Below, piece after piece: positions 8,193 to 17,500 of a DNA stretch of 52,561 nt. Source of the stretch: Caldivirga sp. (GTDB taxonomy: Archaea; Thermoproteota; Thermoprotei; Thermoproteales; Thermocladiaceae); contig NZ_JAGDXD010000048.1 in the NCBI RefSeq assembly GCF_023256255.1, positions 1 through 52,561 on the forward strand, read 5' to 3'. Numbering within the stretch: position 1 is the stretch's first letter; the number at the start of each line of letters is the position of its first letter. Both the position numbers and the translations under genes were made by a program. Under the pieces are notes generated by a model. It searched no databases. It saw only the letters and a program-made list of their open reading frames with translations, and was not told the DNA's origin.

Positions 8193-8504
8193 TAATACTG
8201 AACGCAAGCCGTGTACTAATAAATCTTTTGCAATAATTCACCAATAACTATGAGACCTACCTTAGATGCAAGTCTATGTTATTTTTACGTAATTTTCATT
8301 TTTAATCGTTGATAATTTCCTTATTATTCATGTCATGTAATCTACAGTATTTCAAGGGCAAAATGAAAACCGCAATGAAAGGTAAATCCTAGTTAATCCC
8401 CGTGAACCCTCCACGTTAGTATACTTGAAGTATCGTAGGGATAAGGGTATTATACAGTCTCAAGGTGGTATTAACGTTAAAAACACTCATGTGTTCTCCT
8501 CAAT
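8193..8504. other. Intergenic region between the MoaD-like gene and the phosphodiesterase
   Basis: 312 nt holding two divergent promoters: a TATA-like box near 8213-8224 for the minus-strand MoaD-like gene, and 'ttaaaaac' at about 8477-8484 centred about 25 nt before the ATG at 8505. I see no ORF or structured RNA in the middle. Confidence 0.45.
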
Positions 8505-9662
8505 ATGAGCGTGATTAAGCCTGATTACAGTGGAGGGAGTTTACTTAACTTATCATCATCGGTATCTGACTTTCTTGGCGTTAAGAACCAGTATCCGGGT
8601 TTGAGGGGTATTGATAAGATTCAGGGTAAGAGAGTGCTGCTGCTCCTCATTGATGGCTTAGGTTACGTTCATTTAAGGCAATACTGCGGTAATTGTGAGG
8701 AGGCTAGGTGGCTTGGTAATATTGAGGAGTTGACGAGCGTATTCCCATCAGTAACTTCAACCGTATTAACCACATTATCAATGGGGGTACCTCCCGGTGT
8801 ACATGGTGTGTTGGGCACAGTCATGTATGTTAAGGAGATTGGTGGGTTAGTTAACACTTTAACAATGGGATTGATGCCGGATGGGAAGAGGGGGGAGTTG
8901 AAGGATATTGGCTACGACCCTAGGGTTATTTTCTACGGTGGCTCAACAGTATTTGAGGAAGCCAAGCTAAATGGGTATAATTCAGTAGTTATAGTGCCAA
9001 AGGGCCTAAGTGGTGGTTTATCAGACTTAATATACAGGGGCGCTGAAGTTAAGGAGTACGTAAGCATTTATGACGCGTTAGTACTTGCCTCCAGAGCTCT
9101 TGAAAATAATGCGCTTGTCTACGTTTACATATCTACCTTGGACTCGATTCAACATGAGTATGGTCCAGACTCAGAGGAGTATAGGGTAGCATTAATTGAA
9201 CTCCTGAATACGTTGAGTAGGTTAATTAGGCACATACCTCAATCAACAACTGTAGTGTTGACTGCTGACCATGGTCAGGTTCAGGTTAGGCAGGGTGATG
9301 TAGTTAACCTGAGGGTTATGGCTAAGTTAATGGATCCATTATCAGTGGCGCCTTATGGTGAACCAAGGGCTCTTCAACTTAAGTTAAGCGATAAGTCACT
9401 TGAGGGGGAGGTTAAGGATACGTTATCCGCAACAGGCAGGAGACTGCTCATTTATAATTCAAGCGAGGTTAAGGAACTGCTTGGTGGGGTTACTGGGTAC
9501 ACTGAGCAAAGGATGGGTGACCTGTGGGTAATCCCCCTTGATACCACAGCCCTCATATACCTGTATAAGCTTAGTGATGATAAGGTGGCTAAGTTTAAGG
9601 GGCATCACGCTGGTTTACTTGACTATGAGATGAAGGTTCCCCTATCAGTGGTAAACCTATGA
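8505..9662 (+). CDS. Alkaline-phosphatase-superfamily phosphodiesterase/nucleotide pyrophosphatase
   Basis: 385 residues with the metal-binding pattern of the type I phosphodiesterase/nucleotide pyrophosphatase branch. The strand 'VLLLLIDGLG' supplies the first Asp. 'SVFPSVTSTVLTTLSMG' supplies the Thr nucleophile region, followed by 'PGVHGVLG'. 'STLDSIQHEYGPDS' gives a D-x3-H pair, and 'VLTADHGQV' gives the D-H pair. No signal peptide is visible, so it should act in the cytoplasm. It could hydrolyse nucleotide or phosphonate-type phosphodiesters. The gene is read from a TATA element about 25 nt upstream and ends 4 nt before the convergent MIP18-like gene. Confidence 0.83.
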   Translation: MSVIKPDYSGGSLLNLSSSVSDFLGVKNQYPGLRGIDKIQGKRVLLLLIDGLGYVHLRQYCGNCEEARWLGNIEELTSVFPSVTSTVLTTLSMGVPPGVHGVLGTVMYVKEIGGLVNTLTMGLMPDGKRGELKDIGYDPRVIFYGGSTVFEEAKLNGYNSVVIVPKGLSGGLSDLIYRGAEVKEYVSIYDALVLASRALENNALVYVYISTLDSIQHEYGPDSEEYRVALIELLNTLSRLIRHIPQSTTVVLTADHGQVQVRQGDVVNLRVMAKLMDPLSVAPYGEPRALQLKLSDKSLEGEVKDTLSATGRRLLIYNSSEVKELLGGVTGYTEQRMGDLWVIPLDTTALIYLYKLSDDKVAKFKGHHAGLLDYEMKVPLSVVNL

Positions 9663-9666
9663 TAAC

Positions 9667-10095
9667 TCATTGCTGGTTCTGGTTTTCCTCCTGGGCTTGT
9701 TGAGCCTGCCACTGCTCTACTATGTCGTAACCGTATATTGCCTTAAACATCTCCCTACCTAGGGGTGTCATTCTAAGGGGTGTCCACGGTGGGTCAAAAA
9801 CCACATCAATGTCAATGTCAGCTGCCTCAGGCACAGCAGCCTGTATGGCTTCCCCAACCCTGTAACCCAAGTCCTGTGATAATGGGCAGCCAACCGCTGT
9901 TAGCGTCATCTTAACCTTAAGCTTATTATCATCCTCAAGCCTAACATCGTATATTAAGCCCAAGTCATATACATTAATTGGTATTTCAGGGTCATAAACA
10001 TCCCTAAGCGCTTCCACTATTCTCTTAACCTTCTCTGGAGGTAAGTTGGAAGTGAAGTTAACCTCCTCATCAGCATTAACGTTATTATTGCTCAT
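9667..10095 (-). CDS. MIP18/PaaD-family (DUF59) iron-sulfur assembly protein
   Basis: 142 residues. The MIP18 domain is clear: 'VYDPEIPINVYDLGLIYDVR' is the family signature, followed by 'LTAVGCPLSQDL' with the conserved Cys, and 'VVFDPPWTPLRMTPLGRE' near the C-terminus. The tail is Gln-rich. Proteins of this family (SufT/MIP18) help mature Fe-S proteins, of which there are many here (AprBA, AOR/GAPOR). The frame opens at a GTG at 10104, but a GGTGAG ribosome-binding site on the minus strand (10106-10101) points to the ATG at 10095, with a TATA box near 10130-10139. This is one of the few first genes here with a leader. Confidence 0.88.
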   Translation of the reverse strand: MSNNNVNADEEVNFTSNLPPEKVKRIVEALRDVYDPEIPINVYDLGLIYDVRLEDDNKLKVKMTLTAVGCPLSQDLGYRVGEAIQAAVPEAADIDIDVVFDPPWTPLRMTPLGREMFKAIYGYDIVEQWQAQQAQEENQNQQ

Positions 10096-10289
10096 GACAC
10101 TCACCTACAATATACCATCAGCGTCACGTGTTTAAAAACCTTCCGGCATTACGCGGTACCCCTAATCACAGTATTTATCAGTGAATCCGCAGTAAGGTAA
10201 GCCATTTAGGAACCTTAGATTAAGAAGCAGTGTTGAGTCAAAAATGTGAAATTTAGGCAAGTTATTGTTAATTTTATGACATATTAGGA

Positions 10290-10297
10290 TTTTAAAT
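10290..10297 (+). promoter_or_regulatory. TATA box deciding the start of the lipoamide dehydrogenase-like gene
   Basis: 'ttttaaat' is centred about 26 nt from the ATG at 10320. It is too close to the ATG at 10305 for that codon to lie in the mRNA. Confidence 0.55.
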
Positions 10298-10319
10298 CTC
10301 AACAATGGCAACCCTCCTC

Positions 10320-11777
10320 ATGTCACTTGGAAAATATGAGACCTTCCCACCAACTGATGCTGAATTCGAGGATCCTCCAAGGGCCAGTAAGTATGATGTG
10401 GTTGTAATTGGTGGTGGGGGTGGTGGGTATCATGGTGCTTTTGAGTTAAGTAAAGGAGGTTATAATGTACTTCTGGTTGATGATAAGGGGAACCTAGGCG
10501 GTAACTGCCTATATGAGGGTTGTATACCATCTAAGGCAGTATCAGTATCACTGTATCTGCTTGAGAAGTTAAGGGGTATATTAAGATCAGTGGGTAATAA
10601 TGATGTGGAGAAGATTAGGCTACTTTGGGAGAACTTAATAGACCATAAGGATAATGTACAGTACACAAGGTATCTTCAACATATTAGGGAGATTAAGGAA
10701 CACGGTAATGTTGACTTCGTTAAAGGTATTGCAAGGATAATTGATAACCATAAAGTACTCGTCGAGTCCATTGATGGTTCCTGGAGCAGGGAAGTGGAGG
10801 GAAAGTACCTACTTGTCGCCACGGGTTCATTACCAATAAAGATACCTGTACCAGGTGTTGAATTAACGCTCGGTAGCCAGGAATTATTCGGATACAGGAC
10901 TAAGTTTAGGAGAATTCCCAGTGATGTAGTTATAATTGGGGGAGGCTACATAGGTGTTGAAGTAGCCTCAGTGCTAAGTGGTTTAGGCGTGAAGGCTACA
11001 ATAGTTGAGATGCTGCCGAGAATATTAAGTGGATGGGACTCAAGCATAGTGTCAATGATTGAGGATAAGTTAAAGAGCAGGGGTGTCACAATATTAACTA
11101 ACTCAAGGGTAATTGGAATTAAGGAGAATGGTGGACAGAAGATCGTCGAGTACAGTAAACCTGATGGGAGCGTAGGGTATGTGACGGGCTCAGAGGTCAT
11201 AATGGCTGTTGGTAGGAGGGCTAATGTTGAGGGGCTTAGCCAATTGGGTATTGTTGATAGGAATCACGTGGACGTTAACAACGGTATGGCAACCAAGGTA
11301 CCTAATGTCTACGCTGCAGGTGACGTAATAGGTAAGTACATGCTCTACCACGCTGCAGTAAAGGAATCCGTGGTGGCCTCATGGAACATAATGATGGGTA
11401 GGCCAATCTTCGAGGTTAACTTCAATACTATACCCATGACTATATTCACTGAACCAGAGGCGGCCGTTGTTGGGTTAAGTGAGGATGCGGCTAAGGCTAG
11501 GGGAATAAACTACGCCGTTGTTCAATATCCATTAAGTGATGATTCTTACGCCCAAATCATAGGAGTGAGAGACGGCTGGGTTAAGGTAATTATTGAGAAG
11601 GAAACGCAAAGAATCATTGGTGGAGTCATCTATGGTGAGGCAGCTTCAATGATGATAAATGAAATAGCGTTGGCAATAGCAGTTAACGCTAGGGTGAAGG
11701 ACATTGCTTTACTAGCCCACGCTCACCCAACGATCTTCGAGTCAATAGATAGGGCCGCCATTAGGTACAGCCTATGA
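10320..11777 (+). CDS. Dihydrolipoamide dehydrogenase-like FAD disulfide oxidoreductase
   Basis: About 485 residues of the class I pyridine-nucleotide disulfide oxidoreductase family. The FAD motif 'VVVIGGGGGGYHGAFEL' is followed by the redox-active 'GGNCLYEGCIPSK' (two Cys five residues apart, about 62 and 67). Then come the NAD motif 'VIIGGGYIGVEVAS', the second FAD motif 'NVYAAGDV', and the dimer-interface catalytic 'HAHPTIFE' with the His-Glu dyad. This architecture is shared by lipoamide dehydrogenase and mercuric or CoA-disulfide reductases; the HxxPT tail favours the Lpd branch. No 2-oxoacid dehydrogenase genes lie alongside. The TATA element 'ttttaaat' at 10290-10297 is only 11 nt from the ATG at 10305 but about 26 nt from the ATG at 10320, so I use the latter. 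Confidence 0.88.
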   Translation: MSLGKYETFPPTDAEFEDPPRASKYDVVVIGGGGGGYHGAFELSKGGYNVLLVDDKGNLGGNCLYEGCIPSKAVSVSLYLLEKLRGILRSVGNNDVEKIRLLWENLIDHKDNVQYTRYLQHIREIKEHGNVDFVKGIARIIDNHKVLVESIDGSWSREVEGKYLLVATGSLPIKIPVPGVELTLGSQELFGYRTKFRRIPSDVVIIGGGYIGVEVASVLSGLGVKATIVEMLPRILSGWDSSIVSMIEDKLKSRGVTILTNSRVIGIKENGGQKIVEYSKPDGSVGYVTGSEVIMAVGRRANVEGLSQLGIVDRNHVDVNNGMATKVPNVYAAGDVIGKYMLYHAAVKESVVASWNIMMGRPIFEVNFNTIPMTIFTEPEAAVVGLSEDAAKARGINYAVVQYPLSDDSYAQIIGVRDGWVKVIIEKETQRIIGGVIYGEAASMMINEIALAIAVNARVKDIALLAHAHPTIFESIDRAAIRYSL

Positions 11778-11795
11778 TGAGTACCTTAATTATAT

Positions 11796-12638
11796 TCACT
11801 TTAGGTAGCTTGAGTGAAGTATTATAGGTTTATTAAACTCAACGTTAAGCATCCTTTGAAGTGGGGCGCACTTAACCTTGAATAGGAATAATGCATTAGG
11901 GTGCTTAATTCCCGATTCTAAATAAGCCTCAAAGTTACCAACACCCTTCGATATGACTAGGTCGGAATTCCTAATGTAACTATTGTACACTTCATTGCTT
12001 AAGAAGGCTGGGTAACGGTTACCAGTGTTAACTACGTTAATGTTACTGCCGTTGATGATTCCCTTAACGTAATCGTACGTCACGTCAGTTTCATAGGGCT
12101 TAAGCCTAGTTACAACAGTAACCCTAGAGTGGGTTGCTAATTTACTAATCAATACACTATCCACTGCGAATTCACCAGCATTATCAACCACGTACGTAAC
12201 CTCCCTAACACTCCTCACTATGCTTGATAATTCACCTTCACTAATGCCCAACCATATTGGCTCCTCATTAATACTACGAACCAGCATATCCTCATTAAAC
12301 GTGTAGTTGAACATTGGTACATCGACTGAGTTAGCCGCTGCAGCCACCTTAATCAACTCAACCTCACTGGCGTTAATGATCCTAGGTACAATGATCTCCC
12401 TTGCTATCCTCTCATAACGAGCCTTATCATTAGCATATGGATCCTCTGAACCAACTATGCTTGATAACTCCTCGAAGGAGTTGGCGAATGTCCTAGACCT
12501 ACCGAGGGGTAGGTCATTGGCAATCCTCACTATTATCCTCCTAACTGATTCAGGATCCGACCTATTAAACTTCTTTAACTCACTGAGCCTAGATGTTAAG
12601 GCGCATAACGTGCACTCCGCATAGTCTATATACTGCAC
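11796..12638 (-). CDS. DUF89/ARMT1-family metal-dependent phosphatase
   Basis: 280 residues from a GTG at 12638. The N-terminus 'QYIDYAECTLCALTSR' contains the CxxC typical of archaeal DUF89 proteins. The catalytic core shows 'YVVDNAGEFAVDSVLI' (D-N-x-G-E), 'VTRLKPYETDVTYDYV' and 'DLVISKGVGNFEAYL'. The last is the family's SKGxGNFE motif. DUF89 enzymes are metal-dependent 'damage-control' phosphatases acting on reactive phosphometabolites. The longest frame starts at a TTG at 12719 and would overlap the divergent cobyric acid synthase, but a TATA-like element at 12661-12668 sits 26 nt from the GTG at 12638. The exact substrate is unknown. Confidence 0.85.
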   Translation of the reverse strand: MQYIDYAECTLCALTSRLSELKKFNRSDPESVRRIIVRIANDLPLGRSRTFANSFEELSSIVGSEDPYANDKARYERIAREIIVPRIINASEVELIKVAAAANSVDVPMFNYTFNEDMLVRSINEEPIWLGISEGELSSIVRSVREVTYVVDNAGEFAVDSVLISKLATHSRVTVVTRLKPYETDVTYDYVKGIINGSNINVVNTGNRYPAFLSNEVYNSYIRNSDLVISKGVGNFEAYLESGIKHPNALFLFKVKCAPLQRMLNVEFNKPIILHSSYLK

Positions 12639-12660
12639 AATGAGGGTTAAGGGGTAACCT

Positions 12661-12668
12661 AAATAAAG
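12661..12668. promoter_or_regulatory. Shared bidirectional TATA element between the DUF89 gene and cobyric acid synthase
   Basis: The sequence 'aaataaag' (minus-strand reading 'ctttattt') is centred about 26-27 nt from both the minus-strand GTG at 12638 and the plus-strand GTG at 12692. No other AT-rich box is visible in either direction, so a single element may serve two leaderless divergent genes whose starts are 53 nt apart. Confidence 0.5.
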
Positions 12669-12691
12669 ATTACCTAAGTTGCCTATTGGCA

Positions 12692-14143
12692 GTGAAGAGG
12701 AGTATTTACATTCTCGCAACTCAATCCAACAGTGGGAAGACGATGCTAGTTACCGCGCTCCTTAGGTTAATAAATAGGAAAAATAGAGTTGCAGTGCCCT
12801 TTAAGGCCCAGAACATGAGTCTAAATAGTTACCCAGCCTCAAATGGTGGTGAATTAGCCCTAGCTCAAGCAATGCAGGCCTATGCCTCTGGTTTCGAGCC
12901 ATTAGTTGAAATGAATCCAATCCTCCTCAAACCAATCGGTGACATGACTAGTGAAGTTATTGTAATGGGTAGGGCAGTGGGTTTAATGGAGTACCGTGAA
13001 TATAGTAGGAGTCCACTGGATAAGTGGAGGATTGTTAGGAATGCCTTAAGTAGATTGAGGGCTTTAACCAATGGTCTAGTGGTTGGTGAGGGGGCTGGAA
13101 GCGCCTATGAACCAAACATTACTAGTGATGTAGCCAACTTTAGACCAGCAGATTACCTTAATGCCGATGTTTACGTAGTACTGGATATAAGTAGAGGTGG
13201 CGCATTCACAAGCGCTATTGGACTATATAACTCAGTACCGGTTAAATGGAGGGAATTGATTAAGGGTTTCATAATTAATAGGTTTAGGGGTGACTCAAGG
13301 ATACTTGAGGATGCCGTTAAGTGGCTTGAGGAGAAGACTGGTAGAAGGGTATTTGGGGTGATTCCTGAGGTTAATGAGGCTCATTACCTATGGCCGGAGG
13401 ATTCTGAAGCCATGGTGGACTTCGGTGATGGGTCAATGGACATTGCCGTAGTTTCATACCCAGGAATCTCTAATTTCCATGAGTTCAGCGTACTCTCCAT
13501 GGAGGATGCTCATGTTAGGTTCGTGAAGTGGCCTGATTCCCTTGGTGAACCAGACCTACTCATACTGCCTGGAGCTAAGAACACTGCCCTAGCCATGGAT
13601 TGGCTTAGGAGAAGTGGACTTGACCATAAGATAATTAGAATGGTTGGTTCAACACCCATACTAGCCATATGTGGTGGCTTTCAATTACTCACAGAAGCCA
13701 TGAGTGACCCAACTGGCGTTGAATTCGGTAACCCAGGCCATATTAAGGGATTAGGGGTAATTAAGGCGAGGGTGACTTATCATGAGGATAAAATAGTGGC
13801 CCACAGTAAGGCAGTGTTCAGTGGCCTTTCAGGTAGGTTGATTACGGGGTATGAGATACGCAGGGGTAGGTTAACTTACATTGGTGATGAACCAAGCATG
13901 ATTATTACCGAGAGGAACGGTACCCCAGTGAGGGAACCTGATGGTTACTTTAATGAAGATAAGAGGATCCTGGCAACAAGCCTACATGACGTGTTAAGTA
14001 ACCCGGAGGTTAGAGGCATGGTGTTAACTATGGCTAAGGGCAGTAGGGTAAATGTAAGTGAGTATACGTCAATAAGCGCATTACTTCACTGGGTTGATGA
14101 AGTGGCCGCAGTGGTTAACAGTAACTTAACCATCGACCTATAG
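12692..14143 (+). CDS. cobQ: Cobyric acid synthase (adenosylcobyric acid synthase, CobQ/CbiP)
   Basis: About 483 residues. The N-terminal amidotransferase-linked ATPase domain has 'YILATQSNSGKTMLVTALL' (P-loop) and 'VPFKAQNMSLNSYP', diagnostic for CbiP/CobQ, plus 'EMNPILLKPIGDMTSEVI'. The C-terminal glutaminase domain has 'ILPGAKNTALAMDWL', 'ILAICGGFQLL' with the Cys nucleophile (about residue 327) and 'ATSLHDVLSNPEVR' with the catalytic His. It amidates the b, d, e and g carboxylates of adenosylcobyrinic diamide. It is the only cobalamin gene here. The frame opens at a TTG at 12686, but a GTG at 12692 fits the shared TATA element about 27 nt upstream. Confidence 0.93.
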   Translation: MKRSIYILATQSNSGKTMLVTALLRLINRKNRVAVPFKAQNMSLNSYPASNGGELALAQAMQAYASGFEPLVEMNPILLKPIGDMTSEVIVMGRAVGLMEYREYSRSPLDKWRIVRNALSRLRALTNGLVVGEGAGSAYEPNITSDVANFRPADYLNADVYVVLDISRGGAFTSAIGLYNSVPVKWRELIKGFIINRFRGDSRILEDAVKWLEEKTGRRVFGVIPEVNEAHYLWPEDSEAMVDFGDGSMDIAVVSYPGISNFHEFSVLSMEDAHVRFVKWPDSLGEPDLLILPGAKNTALAMDWLRRSGLDHKIIRMVGSTPILAICGGFQLLTEAMSDPTGVEFGNPGHIKGLGVIKARVTYHEDKIVAHSKAVFSGLSGRLITGYEIRRGRLTYIGDEPSMIITERNGTPVREPDGYFNEDKRILATSLHDVLSNPEVRGMVLTMAKGSRVNVSEYTSISALLHWVDEVAAVVNSNLTIDL

Positions 14144-14200
14144 CCCCTAATCCTCTGCGCCTCAATATTATTTTAAGGGTAACGCAGTTTAACTAACCTC

Positions 14201-15481
14201 GTGTTACTGCTTAGGAATTGCAGATACGTGATTACACCCACTGAGGATGGTAAGGTTAATGTTATGGAGAATGCAAGCGTATTGATTAATAATGGTGTGA
14301 TAGAGAAGGTTGGGGAGGTTAATGACAGTAGGGTTGATGTTGTGGAATGCGGAGGTATTGCAATCCCAAGTCCCTTTAACGCGCACACCCACTTAGCCAT
14401 GGTGATGTTTAGGGGGCTTGTCGATGGTTTAGAGCTCCAGGACTGGTTAAAGATTATTTGGGGCATGGAGAGGCGGCTTACTGATGAGGCTGTGCTTAAG
14501 GGGTTTGAACTTGGCTTAATTGAATCACTAATGAATGGTACAGCCGGTGTGCTTGACATGTACTTCAACCCTAATGTAATTGACTTAGCTGAGAAGTATG
14601 GGGTAAGGGTTTTTGAGGGGCCAACCTTCATCGATGAGTTCGAGGACCCTAGGCTCACTGAGAATAGGTTAAGGAACCTTGTGGCTGCCGCACAGGGCTC
14701 TAGTTTAGTTAAGCCAGTGTTAAACATGCATAGCATCTACGCTAATAGTGAGGATACTCTACTGAGGATCAGTGAACTTAAGGAGGAACTTGGCCTAAGG
14801 CTACACACCCACGTGAGTGAAACTAGGTGGGAGGTCTATAGGATTAGGGACAGGTACGGTGCCTACCCTGTGGAGGTTCTCAATAAGTTTAAGCTACTTG
14901 ATTCAAGCACCATACTTGTCCACCTAGGCTGGGTGACTAACTGGGAGATTGAGTTAATACTTAGGTCACAGGCAACCGCGGTTCACTGTCCCTCATCAAA
15001 CATGAAGCTAGCCACGGCAGGCTTCTTTCCGATAAGGGAATTAATAAGGGGTAGTAATGTTGCCCTTGGTACGGATGGACCAGGCACTGGGGATTCGCTG
15101 GACCTCTTTAAGGAGATGAGGCTTTCAGTACTACTGCAGAGAAATAATTACTGGGATGCAGGGGTGCTCACGGCTTCGGAAGCCTTAATGATGGCTACGG
15201 TTAATGGTTATAGGGCTGTTGGGTTAAGGGGTGGTTTAATAACCCCAGGTTACTTAGGTGATATCACAGTCCTCGACACCAGTAACCCCAGCGTTAATCC
15301 CCTGAATAGACTCAACATTATTAATAACCTAGTCTTCTCATTTACAGGTAGCGCTGTTAAGTACGTTATAATTAATGGTGAAGTGGCCTATGGTCCACAT
15401 AATCGCCAGAAGCTTATTGAAAGGGCTTTAACACTCAGTAGTGAGTTAAACGAGTTCATACTCAGTAGGTTATTGCATTGA
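14201..15481 (+). CDS. Amidohydrolase, 5'-methylthioadenosine/S-adenosylhomocysteine deaminase-like
   Basis: 426 residues of the amidohydrolase superfamily. The metal site reads 'PSPFNAHTHLAMVMFRG' (H-x-H), then 'LHTHVSETRWEV' (His and Glu), 'TILVHLGWVTN' (His), 'HCPSSNMKLATAG' and 'ALGTDGPGTGDSLDLF' (Asp). The order of motifs matches the MtaD/TrzN/ATZ-like group, which deaminates MTA, SAH or adenosine-type substrates. The GTG start follows a TATA-like 'attttaag' by about 26 nt. It lies directly downstream of cobQ but has its own promoter. The family is firm; MTA/SAH specificity is inferred. Confidence 0.85.
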   Translation: MLLLRNCRYVITPTEDGKVNVMENASVLINNGVIEKVGEVNDSRVDVVECGGIAIPSPFNAHTHLAMVMFRGLVDGLELQDWLKIIWGMERRLTDEAVLKGFELGLIESLMNGTAGVLDMYFNPNVIDLAEKYGVRVFEGPTFIDEFEDPRLTENRLRNLVAAAQGSSLVKPVLNMHSIYANSEDTLLRISELKEELGLRLHTHVSETRWEVYRIRDRYGAYPVEVLNKFKLLDSSTILVHLGWVTNWEIELILRSQATAVHCPSSNMKLATAGFFPIRELIRGSNVALGTDGPGTGDSLDLFKEMRLSVLLQRNNYWDAGVLTASEALMMATVNGYRAVGLRGGLITPGYLGDITVLDTSNPSVNPLNRLNIINNLVFSFTGSAVKYVIINGEVAYGPHNRQKLIERALTLSSELNEFILSRLLH

Positions 15482-15515
15482 TTTAAAATTTAAATCCCAA
15501 TCACCGACACAGTAG

Positions 15516-16271
15516 TTGGGGACCGTGAAGGTTCTTGTCTACTGGCCATTCACAAGGATGAGGGGCATAGTCTACTTCATTTTATCCGCCGTAACCCTAC
15601 CAGTCTACATGCTTAACCTAGCCACCGCATTATCACTAATAGGTATATCATCATATTACTCAATAGTAATTGGCCTGCTCATAACAGTGGTTAGCCTACT
15701 GGCTAGCGCAGTACATGTGGTTATTTACGAGGTTAACGCAATGGTTTACGTACCAAGCTTCACGTCAATAACCTTCTTCGGGATGACCTTCAAGATACCC
15801 ACTATTTCAACTCAATCACGGAGGACGATGATATCCCTAAACGTTGGTGGAGCATTAATACCAGTAACAGTCTCCCTAGTGTTGGCTTACCTGCTCTGCG
15901 CAGACTACCCAAGGTTAATTACCCCCATAGTGGTGTCGGTAGTGTTAACTTCACTAATGGTTAATAAGGTATCCAGGGTTGTGCCAGCAATAGGCATAGT
16001 GACCCCAGCCATTATACCACCTATACTGGCCGCCTTCATATCATACATGGCGGTTGCCTTCATGGCAAACTCCTACATATTCGTAACACCCGTGGTAGCT
16101 TACATAACCGGTGTCCTAGGCACCTTAATAGGTGCTGATTTACTTAACCTACGTAAGATTATAGACATAGCCCCCGTGATTGCCGATATTGGTGGTGCAG
16201 GAACCTTCGATGGAATATTCTTCACAGGGGTACTTGCAGTATTCTATGCATCCCTAGTGTCAACACTTTAA
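15516..16271 (+). CDS. DUF1614 membrane protein
   Basis: 251 residues with about seven hydrophobic segments. Family hallmarks of DUF1614 are visible: 'ISLNVGGALIPVTVSL' in the middle, and the C-terminal 'PVIADIGGAGTFDGIFFTG' followed by a last membrane helix. DUF1614 proteins are conserved, mostly archaeal, membrane proteins with no assigned function; the two Gly-rich loops suggest a pore or substrate site. The start may be the TTG at 15516 or the GTG at 15525. The upstream 'atttaaat' box at about 15488-15495 is compatible with either. NagA follows after 23 nt with its own TATA box. Confidence 0.8.
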   Translation: MGTVKVLVYWPFTRMRGIVYFILSAVTLPVYMLNLATALSLIGISSYYSIVIGLLITVVSLLASAVHVVIYEVNAMVYVPSFTSITFFGMTFKIPTISTQSRRTMISLNVGGALIPVTVSLVLAYLLCADYPRLITPIVVSVVLTSLMVNKVSRVVPAIGIVTPAIIPPILAAFISYMAVAFMANSYIFVTPVVAYITGVLGTLIGADLLNLRKIIDIAPVIADIGGAGTFDGIFFTGVLAVFYASLVSTL

Positions 16272-16294
16272 AATCACGTTAATAGGATTAACGT

Positions 16295-17434
16295 ATGGTT
16301 CAGCGTAGAATTAGGGTGGATAAGTTATACACCCCAATGCATGTACTCCATGATGCTACTTTAATAGTAGAAAACGGTAAGGTAATAGGCATAGAAGAGG
16401 GAGGCGCCTTTGATGTTGACTATAGGGGTTACTCAGCAGCACCTGGACTGGTTGATACACATACCCATGGCTGCGGTGGAATTGAGGTAACTTTAATTAA
16501 AACAACAGCAGAGTTAAGTAAGCTAGCTGAATGCTATGCTAAATTCGGCGTAACCTCATTCCTTCCCACAACCGTTTCAGCACCGCATGAAGTCATCATG
16601 AGGGTTGCCGGTATTGTTAAGCAGTATAGGGGTAATGGGGGTAAGGGAGCTAGGGTTCTTGGCCTTAACCTAGAGGGCCCATACATAAACCCCAAGAGGA
16701 AGGGGGCTCAGAATCCATCTGCAATTAGGCTGCCTAAGGTAGATGAGTTTAACCAGTACTATGAGGAGTCGGGTGGATTGATAAGAATAATGACCATTGC
16801 ACCTGAGGTTGAGGGTGCGTTAAGCCTTATTCAGCATCTCTCCAGTATTGGTGTCATAGTCAGCATAGGGCACACTGATGCTGACTATGGGACTGTAATG
16901 AGAGCCATAGCCCTAGGCGCATCTAGGGCAACGCACCTATTTGATGCAATGACAGGCATACACCATAGGGAGTTAGGGGCCGCTATGGCTCTCCTTGACT
17001 CAGAGGACGTCTACATTGAGTTAATAACGGACTTAATTCACCTAAGGCCTGAAACAATACTGTTTGCAATAAAGTATGCCGGCATACATAGGGCATTAGC
17101 GGTAACAGATTCAATGCCTGCTGCAGGTCTTGGTGATGGGGAATATGAGTTAGGGGGTTTAAGGGTCATCGTAAAGGGTGGTAAGGCAACCTTACCTGAT
17201 GGTACCTTGGCTGGAAGCGTGTTAACCATGGATAATGCCTTGAGGAATCTTGTGAAAATCGGTTTAAGACTTAGTGATGCGTTGAGACTTACTTCAACTA
17301 ATCCAGCTCAATCAATTGGTGAACACAGCATTGGGTGTCTTAAGCCAGGCTGCTTGGCAGACTTCATAATTCTTGATGATGCGTTGAGGATCATGGCTAC
17401 TTACGTTAATGGTAGTGTTGTTTACACTGTGTGA
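16295..17434 (+). CDS. nagA: N-acetylglucosamine-6-phosphate deacetylase-like amidohydrolase
   Basis: 379 residues matching NagA throughout: 'APGLVDTHTHGCGGIEV', 'LGLNLEGPYINPKRKGAQ' with the metal-binding Glu, 'VSIGHTDADYGTVMRA', 'SRATHLFDAMTGIHHRELG', 'AVTDSMPAAGLGDGEY' with the catalytic Asp, and 'LAGSVLTMDNALRNLV'. It removes the acetyl group from GlcNAc-6-P, feeding amino sugars into central metabolism. There is no nagB or kinase nearby. The N-terminal HxH is present, as in two-metal NagA forms. A TATA element 'ctttaaaatc' at 16266-16274 lies about 25 nt before the ATG. Confidence 0.9.
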   Translation: MVQRRIRVDKLYTPMHVLHDATLIVENGKVIGIEEGGAFDVDYRGYSAAPGLVDTHTHGCGGIEVTLIKTTAELSKLAECYAKFGVTSFLPTTVSAPHEVIMRVAGIVKQYRGNGGKGARVLGLNLEGPYINPKRKGAQNPSAIRLPKVDEFNQYYEESGGLIRIMTIAPEVEGALSLIQHLSSIGVIVSIGHTDADYGTVMRAIALGASRATHLFDAMTGIHHRELGAAMALLDSEDVYIELITDLIHLRPETILFAIKYAGIHRALAVTDSMPAAGLGDGEYELGGLRVIVKGGKATLPDGTLAGSVLTMDNALRNLVKIGLRLSDALRLTSTNPAQSIGEHSIGCLKPGCLADFIILDDALRIMATYVNGSVVYTV

Positions 17435-17500
17435 AATATAATAATTTTAACAATAATTAATTATGTTATATTTGTAAATAATCAATACGGTTTGAGAAAT

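Noticed and set aside
14173-14736. 187-codon frame on the minus strand over the amidohydrolase gene
   Set aside because: It lies opposite well-conserved catalytic motifs, is Ser/Leu/Pro-rich without domain pattern, and is a shadow of the plus-strand gene.
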